Part shown: piece by piece, positions 32,386 to 42,505 of the stretch
How the letters are laid out: every line of letters starts with the position of its first letter
How positions within the stretch are numbered: position 1 is the stretch's first letter
Assembly (NCBI GenBank): GCA_922989275.2
Contig: OV277866.1
Span: 55,419,246 to 55,483,245, forward strand
Length of the DNA: 64,000 nt
Direction: 5' to 3'
DNA from: Gari tellinella
Taxonomy: Eukaryota; Mollusca; Bivalvia; Cardiida; Psammobiidae
The notes under the pieces: generated by a model
The model's database searches: none
The model's input: only the letters and a program-made list of their open reading frames with translations
What the model was told of the DNA's origin: nothing
Position numbers and translations under genes: made by a program

Positions 32386-32907
32386 AGGGACTCGTAACCG
32401 GATGGCGTACTTGTCAAAATAAAATAAAATACTCAAATAAAAGCAAATTTGTGGCATAATTTGGCTTCTGACATTTAAAAAATATGATCAATCCAAAAAA
32501 AGTCTCAAGAATTGTCACCGAATCTTAGTTTCTTTTAGATATTTTCCATCGTTTTTCTATAGCGTTAGTAGACGGTATAGTTGTTGTTGTTGCTTCTCTA
32601 CACGGGCTCAGACATAAACCCGAGCCGAATAATGTACTATCAATCGCTATCAGTGAAGTACATTAATTCGCTACCATATATATAGATTGCGCCAGTAGCC
32701 GCGTGGGTAAAGGCGTTTCCTTTTTTCATGTTTTTCTCCGCATGGAGGGTCACGGGTTCGAATCCCACTAGAGCTTCTTTTCTTTTTTTTGAAATGCATT
32801 TTTTAACAGAATTAATTATCCTAAACTAAATCTTACCCATTTATGTAAGCATTTGACAGATATTTACAAAGTACTATTTTTAATGCTAAATCCGGTTGCG
32901 AGCCTCT
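32386..32907. mobile_element. PB-5 TTAA element with tRNA-like cassette, copy 1 (522 bp)
   Basis: TTAA at 32382-32385 and 32908-32911. Termini AGGGACTCGTAACCGGAT and ATCCGGTTGCGAGCCTCT are inverted. Left shell includes CTTGTCAAAATAAAATA and GTTGTTGTTGCTTCTCTACA; right shell includes TTAACAGAATTAATTATCC. The centre holds a tRNA-like sequence (32690-32790). No open frame of note. Shares its shell with 63051-63587. Confidence 0.85.
32690..32790 (+). ncRNA. tRNA-like Pol III cassette in PB-5 copy 1
   Basis: A-box-like TAGCCGCGTGG (32696-32706), D-arm GTGGGTAAAGGCG like class II (Leu/Ser) tRNAs, exact B-box GGTTCGAATCC (32755-32765) 59 bp on, and a T8 terminator (32783-32790). The T stem pairs at only three of five positions and the acceptor does not pair, so I do not call a functional tRNA. 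It may still be Pol III transcribed. Confidence 0.6.
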
Positions 32908-33039
32908 TTAAGGCAAATTGCTGTTTAAAGCAAGATGAAGGTAAAACAGAACGCTCCTACATGTATAGAAACTTTCGATTTACTTTCACCTTCATGATAC
33001 ATATCTATGGAGTAAAGGGTTAAAACATTGATACTTATA

Positions 33040-33231
33040 CAGTTGAGGAAACGTTATTCTTTCCCAATAAACCCGTTTACGCTAAATCTATTATTTCCAT
33101 TGCAAACTGTTTGCCGCCAAGATAAACATGATTATCAGAATTGTCCAAAAATTATATTTTTCTACGTTTTAGTGCTTTGCGTTTACGTTTCGTTTGCGTT
33201 TAAACGGGAAAGAATAACGTTGTCTCCACTG
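33040..33231. mobile_element. TA-1 MITE lacking the core hairpin
   Basis: CAGTTGAGGAAACGTTATTC...GTTGTCTCCACTG. Between the arms only TTGCAAACTGTTTGCC remains, so the whole core I was removed between its CAAAC-GTTT edges. Confidence 0.88.
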
Positions 33232-33367
33232 TAGCAGGATAAAAGTAGAACGGGTTTGACTATTGCTCAACACTAATTGTTATTCAAACAAACAAAGAAT
33301 CAGCAATTTATTTTAAACAGTTGTCTTTTTATATTTTTTATTGAAAAGCATTGGCGTTTCTTTCCGT

Positions 33368-33625
33368 TTAATCCTTTATCCCAAAAGATGTTTATAGTCT
33401 TGTAGACAGGTGACCCTTTAAAGAGGGTTGAAAGTAGAGCAGAGTTAATGCATTAGTGCGGATACTGCTTTACTTTCATCCTGCTTTAAGCTGTGGTCTA
33501 TAAGAATACAGAAACTACTTCTTATAGTGCATATCTATGGCCGTCTAAAGTAGCTCATTTTTCTTCAGTGGAGGAATAAACATTTAAAGGCGTAAAATGC
33601 GTCTATTGATAGTGTAATGGATTAA
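33368..33625. mobile_element. PB-4 MITE
   Basis: TTAATCCTTTATCCC left, GTAATGGATTAA right. Core II GACAGGTGACCCTTTAAAG and complement with a long loop. The right TTAA (33622-33625) is also the left TTAA of the next element. Confidence 0.78.
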
Positions 33626-33850
33626 CTCATTTATGCCCACGATCCTATATATGGGACATAGGCAAACAGTGTAGACTCTGAACAGACGCCGCATTATGCG
33701 GCGTCTGATCAAAGTCTACACTGTTTGCTGATAGGAATTTTAATATAAAACAAAATAAAAATGAAAAATTTGACCGGGCATCCCTTTGATAAAAAAATGA
33801 CTAATCCATTATATTAATATGGAAGAATCCACTGGGTATGAAAGGGTTAA
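33622..33850. mobile_element. PB-2 MITE
   Basis: TTAACTCATTTATGCCCAC left, GGGTATGAAAGGGTTAA right. Perfect-looking core I (GTAGACTCTGAACAGACGCC / GGCGTCTGATCAAAGTCTAC). Confidence 0.9.
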
Positions 33851-34326
33851 AGAGGAAATAATAACGTGCATTCCTCAACTGCATGGCCTGGTTGTTATAC
33901 AAGGACGCAAAACCACAACCATCTACCCATCTGTCAGTCATTTTTAATGCACTGATTATTTTATTTGAAAATATTTTCATACCTAGTAAATTATACTTTG
34001 TCAATTCTCAAGTTTTACTTCAATCGCAGGTGCTGAACTTATATAACCTCGCTGTGAGGAAATACAAGTCTTAGCGACCGTGTGAACAGTCAAGACCAAA
34101 CACAGCCGATAAGGCCGCTGAACGGGATCAACATATTTTATCAATCACCAATGCACGGAGTTTTGTTGTCTGCTTTAAAGAATTAACCGCCATAATGTTT
34201 GTAAAAGTTGTTCAAGGTTAAATATAAGGCCTGTACTTGCAATAAGTATTCTCTAGTTTAGTACTGTTGTATTGTATTAACTATTGTTGCAGGGTCACAT
34301 TATACGGCAGTGTGGCAGAAAAAATA
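33851..34326. other. Spacer, nothing recognised
   Basis: AT-rich with short open frames (62-67 codons) only. Confidence 0.4.
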
Positions 34327-34834
34327 CAGTGGAGAATACAGTGGAGAATCTGTTATTCTTTCCCGTTTAAACGCAATCGTACGCAAACGCAAATCACTAA
34401 AACGTAGAAAATAACAACTTTTGGACAATTCTGATAATTCTTGTATATCTTGGTGGCAAACAGTTTGGAGCCTGATCAGACGCCGGGTTACCCGGCGTCT
34501 GATCTGGCTCCAAACTGTTTGCACTGCAAATAATAGTTTTAGCGTAAACGCGTTTATTGGGAAATAATAACAGATTCTCCACTGTACATGAACCTTTCCC
34601 GTTTAAACGTAAAACAAATGCACACACGCAACGCAATAAAATGTAGAAAATACGACTACTTTTTTTAAAACTGTTTAACCATTTATTTTATTCGGAAAGG
34701 CAAAAATGTTGGAGCCTGATCAGATGTTGAGTTATCCGGTGTTTGATATGACTCCAAACTTTTTGCAATTAACATTATCGTTTTAACATAATTTTTTATA
34801 TGTGTTTATTGGCAATAATAACACGTCTTCCATA
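34327..34834. mobile_element. Old TA-1 MITE split by a young TA-1 MITE
   Basis: The old copy begins CAGTGGAGAA (34327) and resumes at 34587 with CATGAACCTTTCCCGTTTAA, then a decayed core (GATCAGATGTTGAG...GTGTTTGATATGAC) and worn right end. The young copy sits at 34339-34584 in a TA of the old one. Confidence 0.8.
34339..34584. mobile_element. TA-1 MITE, intact 246 bp, nested in an older copy
   Basis: TA flanks on both sides; CAGTGGAGAATCTGTTATTC...GATTCTCCACTG. Full core I. Confidence 0.93.
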
Positions 34835-34837
34835 TTA

Positions 34838-35800
34838 TTATTATTATTATTATTATACCAGATTTATATAGCGCTCTTTTCACACAGGGATTGTGCGTTC
34901 AAAAGCGCTTTACATGAAATAACACATATGTACCTAAAAATCGTGAAAAGACAAAATAACTACAATTAGATCTGAAATAAAACATGAATAAACATATAAA
35001 AGACAGTCCCCCAAAACGGCGATCACATTACCCCAATCAATCAGCAATGAACCGACCGGCTAAGTATTGCCGACTGATATAAATAATGGTAGAGCGCCCA
35101 ATGCAGGCCATCGACAAAACACAAATTACTATAATTAGATCTAAAATAAATAAGAATAAACATACAAAAGACAGCCCCCAAAACGGCAATCACACTACCC
35201 CCATCAATCAGCAATGAACCAACCGGCTAAAGATTGCCGACCAATAGAAATAATAGCAGAGCGCCCAATGCAGACCATCTAATGTAACATAACTAGGAAT
35301 AATAGCATGCGACCATAACTAAAAACTCTATAGAAGATCAATAACATTATTAAAAATGGTGAAAGCTGTCCACGAATTGTACCACAGACCACGCCAGCTG
35401 GTTTCAAAAGAGATCAGAGTTGTATCCCTACCATCAAAGATCCACCGGACAGGCAATGGTCAACAGTACAACCCCAGAACTAAACATTAGACCCATAACA
35501 TATACAGAATGAACACAGCCCTAGGGTAGCAGTCATCTACCCTCTCCACCCCACACCCGCGGGACCTACATGTTCCATGGCTGAAATTACACCCTTACTT
35601 TATAAAACATCAAGATAAGAAGCTGTCCCTGAATTATACCGCAAACCCCAAGCCAGTCGGTTTCAAAGAGATCAGGGGCAATCCCTACCATCAAGATCCA
35701 CCGAACAGGCATGGGCAAACGGTACAATTCCAGAACTCCCATTTAGACCCACAATATCTACAGCAAGAACATGGCCCGGAGGTAGCAGTCATCCATTTCC
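34838..35800. repeat. (ATT)n-linked dispersed repeat with two diverged tandem duplications
   Basis: Opens with (ATT)n (34838-34857) then TATATAGCGCTCTTTTCAC and TTCAAAAGCGCTTTACATG, a motif pair I know from many invertebrate repeats. Then a ~165-bp unit occurs twice (34953-35112, 35118-35280; shared AAGACAG, CAATCAGCAATGAACC, AGAGCGCCCAATGCAG). A ~257-bp offset pair follows (35364, 35621; AGCTGTCC, ATCCCTACCATCAA, GGTAGCAGTCATC). Class unknown. Confidence 0.7.
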
Positions 35801-35907
35801 TAATGTGTTCTAATAATAAATATTATTGCACTTGTTGTCTGACTAGGATCCAATGTGTTTGCAAAATCGACTGTAGCCGCTTTTGACTGAAGGGGGTTAA
35901 AGTATTA

Positions 35908-36113
35908 CAGTTGAGAAAACGTTATTCTATCCCGTTTAAACGCAAACGAAACGCAAACTCAAAGCACTTAAGCGTAGAAAAATACAACTGTTGTATAATT
36001 CTGACAATTCAGATTGATCTGAGTGTCAAACAGTCTGGCTCCAAACTGTTTGCAATGGAAATAATAGTTTTTGTAAACGCGTTTATTGGGAAAGAATAAC
36101 GTTTTCTCCATTG
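35908..36113. mobile_element. TA-1 MITE with a core reduced to one arm
   Basis: CAGTTGAGAAAACGTTATTC...CGTTTTCTCCATTG. The core is only GTCAAACAGTCTGGCTCC + AAACTGTTTGC; GATCAGACGCC and the loop are gone. Confidence 0.88.
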
Positions 36114-36127
36114 TAGATACCGACCTA

Positions 36128-36346
36128 CAATGGAGAAGACGTTTTTTCTTTACCGTTTAAACGAAACACACGCGCAATTTAATAAAATATAGGAAACAAA
36201 CAATTCATTTTGATCTTGGTGGCAAAAAGTTTGGAGCGAGATCAGACGCCGGTTACCCGACGTCTGATCTCGCTCCAAACTTTTTGCAATGGAAATAATC
36301 GTTTTATGAGAAACGAGTTTATTTGGAAAGAATAACCTACTACGCC
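36128..36346. mobile_element. TA-1 MITE, degenerate
   Basis: CAATGGAGAAGACG left. Core I complete (GGAGCGAGATCAGACGCCGG and complement, with arms changed together to GGAGCGAG/CTCGCTCC). Right end lost after GGAAAGAATAACC. Confidence 0.75.
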
Positions 36347-36503
36347 AGATATTCAAGCATTTGGGCGTTCGCACTCAATATGCCAGGTGTCATGATTGTG
36401 AATTCTGTTGGTAAAATTAATGTTCTGTTCAGTTCATTAAGTATCTTCCTTTAACTTCGAGCCTTAAAAGTAGAGCAAATACCCCGTCACAGTTCCGCTT
36501 TTA

Positions 36504-36713
36504 CAGTGGATAACACGTGATGAATTCATGTTATTAATGTAGAAAAATGCAATAGCTTTAAAAAATTCTTTCGATGTATTCTATCAGAGAGTCAAGCACT
36601 TTGGAGTCTGGTCAGACACCTGACTGTTCGGCGTCTGATCATGCTCCAAACTGTTTATTATGAATACAATCGATTTGAGGACAAACGAGTTTGTTGGGAA
36701 ATAATGACGTCTA
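36504..36713. mobile_element. TA-1 MITE, degenerate
   Basis: CAGTGGATAACACGTGATG left; core I GGAGTCTGGTCAGACACCTG...GGCGTCTGATCATGCTCC; right end GGGAAATAATGACGTC then decayed. Confidence 0.72.
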
Positions 36714-36974
36714 CTTAACGTAAATACTCAAAATAATATTTGTTTTGCCTTTTTAGGCGAATGACTGCTTAAAGCAATAGAGAGATGAAGCAGAAAGATG
36801 CTAAAGGAATATCGGCATTACTGTTGTCTTTAGTAAATGTCCCGGTTGTCTTAAAAGACTTACAATTCGCATTATTTAGAAGTTTAAACACGCTGAGCCA
36901 GAAATCTATATTAACCGAAATGTTTTGTGTTTTCTTGGTCCAGAAGGTGTCGATTTTAAGAAGTTTAAATATGC

Positions 36975-37700
36975 ACTAAATGTTACAATTGCTAGTAAAT
37001 CAGTGAAATTGTGCAATAAAAATTGTTAGCATATTGTGAAAAATATGTATTATCCTGTGATGATCTATGCTATAGCGCTGACGGGTTTTGTGACCTTATT
37101 TCCCTATTTATTTAAAGTATTATGTTAAATTCGGTGTATATGTGTCTTCAAGTGCATATTTATCCCCGAAAGTTTACTTTACAATTACGTCAACTCCATG
37201 TTTAACCCGTTTACGCCCAGTGAATTCTTCAATGTTTATATATTGGACTAGTCCAATTTTTATCAAAGGGATGCCTTGTCAAAATGGCATTTTCATTTTG
37301 TTTTATATTGACATTCCTATCAGCAAACAGTGTAGACTCTGATCAGACGACGCATAATGCGGCGTCTGATCAGAGTCTACACTGTTTGCCTATGTCCCAT
37401 ATATGAGATCGTGGGTACAAATGGGTTAAGACGTTTTACAATGTTTTTAATGTTACAATTGCTAGTAAATCAGTAAAAATGTGCAATAAAAAGTGTTAGC
37501 ACATTGTGAAAAACATATATACATGTATATACTATTTTGTGATGATCTATACTGTATCCCTGACGGGTTTTGTGACCTTATTTCATTATTTATTTAGGTA
37601 TAAAGTATGATGTTAAATTGGTGTATATAAGTCTTCAAGTGCATATTAACTCGTTTATCTAAGAAACTTTACTTTCTAATAACGTCTACTCCGTGTTTAA
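36975..37700. repeat. ~230-bp tandem duplication, first copy carrying a PB-2 MITE
   Basis: Copy 1 (36975-37205) and copy 2 (37447-37700) share ATGTTACAATTGCTAGTAAA, GTGATGATCTAT, GACGGGTTTTGTGACC, GTCTTCAAGTGCATAT and a final C(C/G)(A/T)GTTTAA. Copy 1 has the MITE at that TTAA; copy 2 does not. Confidence 0.85.
37202..37429. mobile_element. PB-2 MITE with an empty-site paralogue
   Basis: TTAA at 37202-37205 and 37426-37429; CCCGTTTACGCCC...GGGTACAAATGGG. Full core I. The empty site is at 37697-37700. Confidence 0.93.
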
Positions 37701-37798
37701 ATATTAAGGTTTTTAGATAATGTATTGCAAAACCAGGGCTGCCATAAGTTGATCTTGCAAAATCCTAAGATTTCTAAAAAAAAATATTTTTCAAGCGT

Positions 37799-37885
37799 GA
37801 TCACTTAAGGCAGGATGAAAGTTAAGCAGAATGCGCCTAAAGGCGCATTCTGCTTTACTTTCAGCCTGCTTTAAGCTACCATCTG
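37799..37885. repeat. Solo core II hairpin (PB-4 type)
   Basis: GATCACTTAAGGCAGGATGA, GTTAAGCAGAATGCGCC TAAA GGCGCATTC...CAGCCTGCTTTAAG, a near-perfect palindrome without PB-4 termini. The flanking ATCCTAAGATTTC / CCAAAGATTCTAG recurs at 62520-62690 around another solo core II. Confidence 0.75.
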
Positions 37886-38059
37886 TAGGGACAAATAACC
37901 AAAGATTCTAGAAAAATCCGGAAAAATGGCAGCTATGCAAAATTGCAGACAGTGTAGAGGCTGATCAGAGAGCTCCTGTATACTGTTGAAGCCTTTCAGG
38001 GTTTTCACTATTGTGTGTACTAAGGACATAATTTGTGAGTATCTTGATTGCTGCAAACA

Positions 38060-38545
38060 TAAGCCGTCGAATGGACACAACTGTGATGATGATGACAACA
38101 AGGACGACGACGACAATGATGATAATGACCACGATGAAGACGATCAAAAATGGTTATAGTTAATAGTTAAATTGTATCACCATCTTCATCATCAGCAGCA
38201 GCAGCATTCTTATTAATAATAATAATAATGATAATAATAATATTATATTATTTTCACTATCATTATTGCATTTATTATCAAATAATTATTACATATCCCA
38301 TATTTATTATTATCATTATTATTATAATTATTATTATTATATTTACTACTACTACTACTGCTTCTACTACTACTACTACTACTTCTATTACTACTACTAC
38401 TACTACTACTTCTATCATCATTATTATCATTTTTATTATATTGGTAGTAGTAGCAGCAGTAGTAGAAGCAGTAGCAGTATCATTACATGTTCTATCATTA
38501 TTGGAAGTATTATTACATGTTGTATTATAATCAACATCATCATCA
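38060..38545. repeat. Complex trinucleotide microsatellite region
   Basis: (GAT/GAC)n, (CAG)n, (TAA)n, (TTA)n and (TAC)n blocks with (GTAGCA)n at the end. Long open frames in several phases here are low-complexity artefacts. Confidence 0.9.
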
Positions 38546-39046
38546 GCTGTATTATGAGCATCACTATGAGTTTCAAGATGTTTTGATGCAATCATGTGAA
38601 AAATGCCTGTGTATTCGGGCTTGTCAGAGAAATGGGTTAAGCTGTATAGACTTTTCACAATATTTACATCAAACAAAATTAACCACAGCGCTGCCTCATT
38701 GTCCAGGGTGTCGGTCGTTCGCCGTAGATCCGCTTATAGGAGACTTTTAAAGCTCTATCGCAATGTCGGATCAATTCGCACAATAACGATGCAACCCCTC
38801 CCTCTCCACCCCCGCCAAAGGAGGTCGCCATATTATTTTCCTTTTTTTCACATAGTCCGTCATTAAGCAGCCACCGGCCTTTGGTTGCCCCTAAACTGCC
38901 TTAGCATTAAGGCATTTTGGTTTAGTCGATCAAGAGATGTTGTACTTAAACATATACGCACAAGCGCACGCATAGAAAGGCAGAGGGAGAACACAATACT
39001 AGTTTGATGCCCAAAAAGCATCGTTTTGGAACTGTTCTGCGCTAGT

Positions 39047-39280
39047 TTAACCCATTTGTGCCCACGATCCCATATATGGGACATAGGCAAACAGTGTAGA
39101 CTCTGATCAGACGCGGCATTATGCGGCGTCTGATCAGAGTATACACTGTTTGCTGATAGGAATTTCAATATAAAACAAAATGAAAATGAAAATTTTGACC
39201 AGGGCATACCTTTGATAAAAAACAATTTGACTAATCCAATATATAAATATGGAAGAGTCCACTTTGTATAATAGGGTTAA
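39047..39280. mobile_element. PB-2 MITE
   Basis: TTAA at both ends; CCCATTTGTGCCCACGATCC left, GTATAATAGGG right. Core I nearly perfect. Confidence 0.92.
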
Positions 39281-39289
39281 GTATGTACG

Positions 39290-39960
39290 TCCGCCAGTGT
39301 GTGCGTACTAGCGTGCGTGTACCTCATGGCTGGAGTATATATCAGCAAGTGGTTCAAAACTTGGCGGATTGTCGTGTGGGATATTCAAAGTACATGTACA
39401 AAAATGGCATGACCATTACCACTTTGACTTCATCAATTACAGAAAAGGCTTGTCCGGGCATATTTCATACACCACACCGAGCTAGGGATATCACATTTCA
39501 AATGCGTATGCATCTTGTCGTCACAAATGTGTCGAGTACACTTTTCAGATCACTGTGACATTGACCTTGACCGTTGACCTCAGTTATGGTAGGGCGTATT
39601 CGGATGGTATTTCCTATACCACATCAGCTATTAAAGGATAACAACTCTGGCGTATGAGTGTATCTTGGGATGGTGGGGCGGCGAATACAACTTTCAGGAC
39701 ATTGTGATCTTGACCTTGACCTTTTACCTTAGTCACATAAAAAACCCTATCCGTAGCATTTTTACTATACATGTACATGTACTCCATTAACTAGGCTTTG
39801 ACCTGAATTATAGAAGAGCATGTTCCAAGTTCAGCTAGGGATGCTGAAGTTGTTAAGGAGTACATCTGAGGACATTGGAGAGGCGCGTGCCATTTCCAGA
39901 TGATTTGTATCAGTATATCTGCAGGCGTGACTACAGCAACAAAATACACTGGTCAGTGCC
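39290..39960. repeat. Degenerate dispersed repeat with TGACCTTGACC motifs
   Basis: Two loosely repeated blocks each end in GACATTGACCTTGACC / GATCTTGACCTTGACC plus TTACCT or TGACCTCAG. No gene seen. Confidence 0.45.
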
Positions 39961-40038
39961 CTTGCATTAATATAGGGCGCTTGCTTCTTACTGTCACACT
40001 TTCTTGTTCTATGTGTGTGTGTCTTTCTATTTGGTTGT

Positions 40039-40210
40039 ACTTTAAAATCTCTTTATTATACCACTAAATTGTGATATTTATTAGGTGTTTACGACAGGTG
40101 ACTGCTTAAAGCAAGGTGACAGTAAAAAGGAATGGTAGGAGCTTTCTGTTATACTTTCACCTTGCTTTAAGTTGTCACCTGCATTTTAGTTGTTGTAATA
40201 GAGATGTTTA
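40039..40210. mobile_element. TA-2 MITE, degenerate
   Basis: AAAATCTCTTTATTATACCAC left; GTTGTAATAGAGATG right. Core II CGACAGGTGACTGCTTAAAG, GGTGACAGTAAAAAG and complement. Confidence 0.78.
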
Positions 40211-40466
40211 ACCTCTCTGTCTGTCTGCCTCTCTTTATATCTCTCTTTTTATCTTGTTTATCTCATTTACATTAAGTACATGTAACATATGCTAGGGCGC
40301 GTGTTCGCGTTCTAAAAAATAACAACGAAAGTCTCGATCCGAGCCTGGACAATGGTAAGGTTACTTTACACTTTCAACATAAAAAGATCAAGGAGAACTA
40401 AAATGGCTCTACTAAATCTGGATTAGTTCCACACAGGCGCTCAAACACCCTATATGTGTTAAGTTG

Positions 40467-40709
40467 TTAACCCTTTCAACCCTAAATGTCTCTTTTCGGG
40501 TATTTATTATCCTTTTGGACTCTTCCAGTACAGATATTTTGAACCAGTCTACTGTTGCATTTTTGATATGACAATCAAAACGAATGAAAATACCAAACAG
40601 TGCAGACCCTGGTCAGAGGGCTCCTACAGGAGCCCTCTGATCAGGGTCTACACTGTTTGCATATGTAATCAGTAATCTCTACAAAGGGCTATAGGGTTGA
40701 AAGGGTTAA
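40467..40709. mobile_element. PB-3-type MITE
   Basis: TTAACCCTTTCAACCCTAAA left, GGGTTGAAAGGGTTAA right. Near-perfect core I variant GACCCTGGTCAGAGGGCTCC TACA GGAGCCC... Confidence 0.9.
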
Positions 40710-40784
40710 GCATAGTGTTAAATGAAAAAAGTGAATTTAAGAAATTTAGAGAATGCTCCCTCTTGAGGGCGTTCACCAATTAAA

Positions 40785-40975
40785 CTTTAAATGGAAATAT
40801 TACAGTTTCAAGTTAACTCTAGTCCATCTTTGGCTATTTAAGGTTCATTTTAACAATATAATTTAGGAGTCATCTGAACAGGGTCTACACTGTTTGCATA
40901 GGACAAGTGTGTCCTTCACAGGTACACTGTTTGTTAATTACGAGTATCACCGTCGCTAGGGTTGAACGTATTATT
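40785..40975. mobile_element. PB-3 MITE, degenerate
   Basis: CTAGTCCATCTTTGGCTATT, one core arm (GTCATCTGAACAGGGTCTAC), GTGTGTCCTTCACAGGTACA and CGTCGCTAGGGTTGAACG. Confidence 0.65.
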
Positions 40976-41016
40976 GCCCACCCAAGAGAATGTTGTTTTT
41001 AAGTGTCAAGTTTTAT

Positions 41017-41232
41017 CAATCCATTCACTGCCTTACCCCGAGCACAACAGTTTTTTACAAACAGTTTGGATCCTGTTCAGACGCCGCGTTAAGCGGCGTC
41101 TGATCAGGATCCAAACTGTTTGACACTCATTTCAATATTTATTTAGTTAAAATATCAAAAATTAAAATTTAAGAAATAAAAGCAGACGACAATTGTTTAA
41201 AAATGATGACGTCACGGCAATGAAGGTGTTGA
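41017..41232. mobile_element. PB-1 MITE
   Basis: CCATTCACTGCCTTACCCC left, TGACGTCACGGCAATGAAGG right; TTAA mutated on both sides. Core I near perfect (GGATCCTGTTCAGACGCCGC / GCGGCGTCTGATCAGGATCC). Confidence 0.88.
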
Positions 41233-41366
41233 ATGAACTCAATGACCACTAAATGTCAATTAACATTTCCAGTTTCCAATTAACTCGTCCAACACTATGG
41301 ACCTGTTTAAAATATACTCATTACATTTGCAAACAGTGTTGGCCCAAATCCATGCTGTTTGCAATA

Positions 41367-41560
41367 CAGCAAATCCTCTCTATTGCGACACCTAATCATG
41401 TTAATTATAAGGTGTTTACGATATATGACTGTTTAAAGCAAGGTGACAGTAAACCAGAAAGCTCTCTATTTTCACTGCCACTTTGCTTTAAGCTGCCAGT
41501 ACGTTCTTTATACAACCAATAAGCCTTTATTGTAGTGGTCGAAATAAAGAGGTTTTACCG
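41367..41560. mobile_element. TA-2 MITE
   Basis: TA flanks; CAGCAAATCCTCTCTATTGC / GAAATAAAGAGGTTTTACCG. Core II GTTTAAAGCAAGGTGACAGT and complement. Confidence 0.85.
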
Positions 41561-41712
41561 TATTTATCATAAATTCGCTCACAGGGTGTAGAGATTTGAG
41601 CAGACATTTACATGAATCAAGATTCAAATGTTTTATTGTAACTTAATACCATATTATTGTAACTTCAATCGTTCTTCTGCCGAATATACTTATACATGTA
41701 TGAAATCAATAA

Positions 41713-42012
41713 AGTGGAGAAAGTGTTCTTTTTTTCCACCAAAGGCGTTTATTCAAAATCGTTTGTTTCAGTAGCCCGGCGTCTGATCGGTCTCCAAACT
41801 ATTTGCCATTCAGATAAAAATGAGCATTCAGAAGTGTAATGCTGATATAGTGTGCCCATTAAAAGCTTAAAACTTCAGGCGCCGTGTCTGATCAGGGTCT
41901 TTGTCGTTCAGATCTTGGTAAAGTGATGATCTTGTACTTTTCTACATCTTATTCAGTTCGTTGCAATTACTTTCGTTTCAACGTGAAGAGATAACCAATT
42001 CCTCATTGTACC
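41713..42012. repeat. Degenerate TA-1 fragments
   Basis: GTGGAGAAAGTGTTC, CCCGGCGTCTGATCGGTCTC, then a second core piece GGCGCCGTGTCTGATCAGG and a worn right end. Confidence 0.5.
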
Positions 42013-42112
42013 AGTGTTAAGTTTGTACCCAGTACCCAACCTAGCTACTTAACGAGCAGAACGTTATACATGTAGTTGTTGTCATAAAGACTCTATTTCA
42101 CCAAGTTTCTAT

Positions 42113-42260
42113 TTAACTCATTTGACCCTAGCGACTAGTATGCTCGTCCTTTATAAACGGTGAATATGTAAAGAGTATATCTTTACCTATGCAAACAGCA
42201 TACATCCAGATCAGAGGGCTCATAATGGGTCCCTCTCGTCAGGATTGTCATTTTGCAATA
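42113..42260. mobile_element. PB-3 MITE, truncated
   Basis: TTAACTCATTTGACCCTAGC, GACTAGTATGCTCGTCC, core CATCCAGATCAGAGGGCTCA...CCCTCTCGTCAGG. Right end missing. Confidence 0.65.
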
Positions 42261-42277
42261 AATTGTACGAAGATACC

Positions 42278-42505
42278 TTAACCCTTTTTCGTCAAGTGGA
42301 TTCTTCCATGCTTATATATTGGATAAGTCCATTTTTTATCAAATGGATGCCCGGTCAAAATTTTCATTTTCATTTTGTTTTATATTGAAATTCTTATTAG
42401 CAAACAGTGTAGACTCTGATCGGACGCCGCATAATGCGGCGTCTGATCAGAGTCTACACTGTTTGCCTATGTCCCATATATTGGATCGTGGGCACATATC
42501 GGTAA
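42278..42505. mobile_element. PB-2 MITE
   Basis: TTAACCCTTTTTCGTCAAG left, GATCGTGGGCACATATCGGTAA right. Near-perfect core I. Confidence 0.9.

Larger units (their letters stand above)
32334..33023. mobile_element. Apparent TA-2/PB-4 chimera, split by a PB-5 element
   Basis: Left (32334-32385) is TA-2: AAGAACCTGTATATTACGAC, CACTAAAG. After the PB-5 insertion the core II arm TTTAAAGCAAGATGAAGGTA and ACAGAACGCTCC is also TA-2-like. The right end (32995-33023), ATCTATGGAGTAAAGGGTTAA, is the PB-4 terminus. The switch lies in the right core arm near TTTACTTTCACCTTC. Confidence 0.6.

Noticed and set aside
32690..32790. Functional tRNA gene
   Set aside because: B-box and A-box-like motifs are present but the acceptor stem does not pair and the T stem has two mismatches. 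The same holds at 63366-63466.
38228..38676. Overlapping open frames of ~100-132 codons
   Set aside because: They are translations of TAA/TAC/TTA microsatellites; composition is extreme in every frame.
39570..39740. Nuclear-receptor response element cluster (TGACCTTGACC)
   Set aside because: The motif is part of a degenerate dispersed repeat; no promoter or gene nearby supports a regulatory role.
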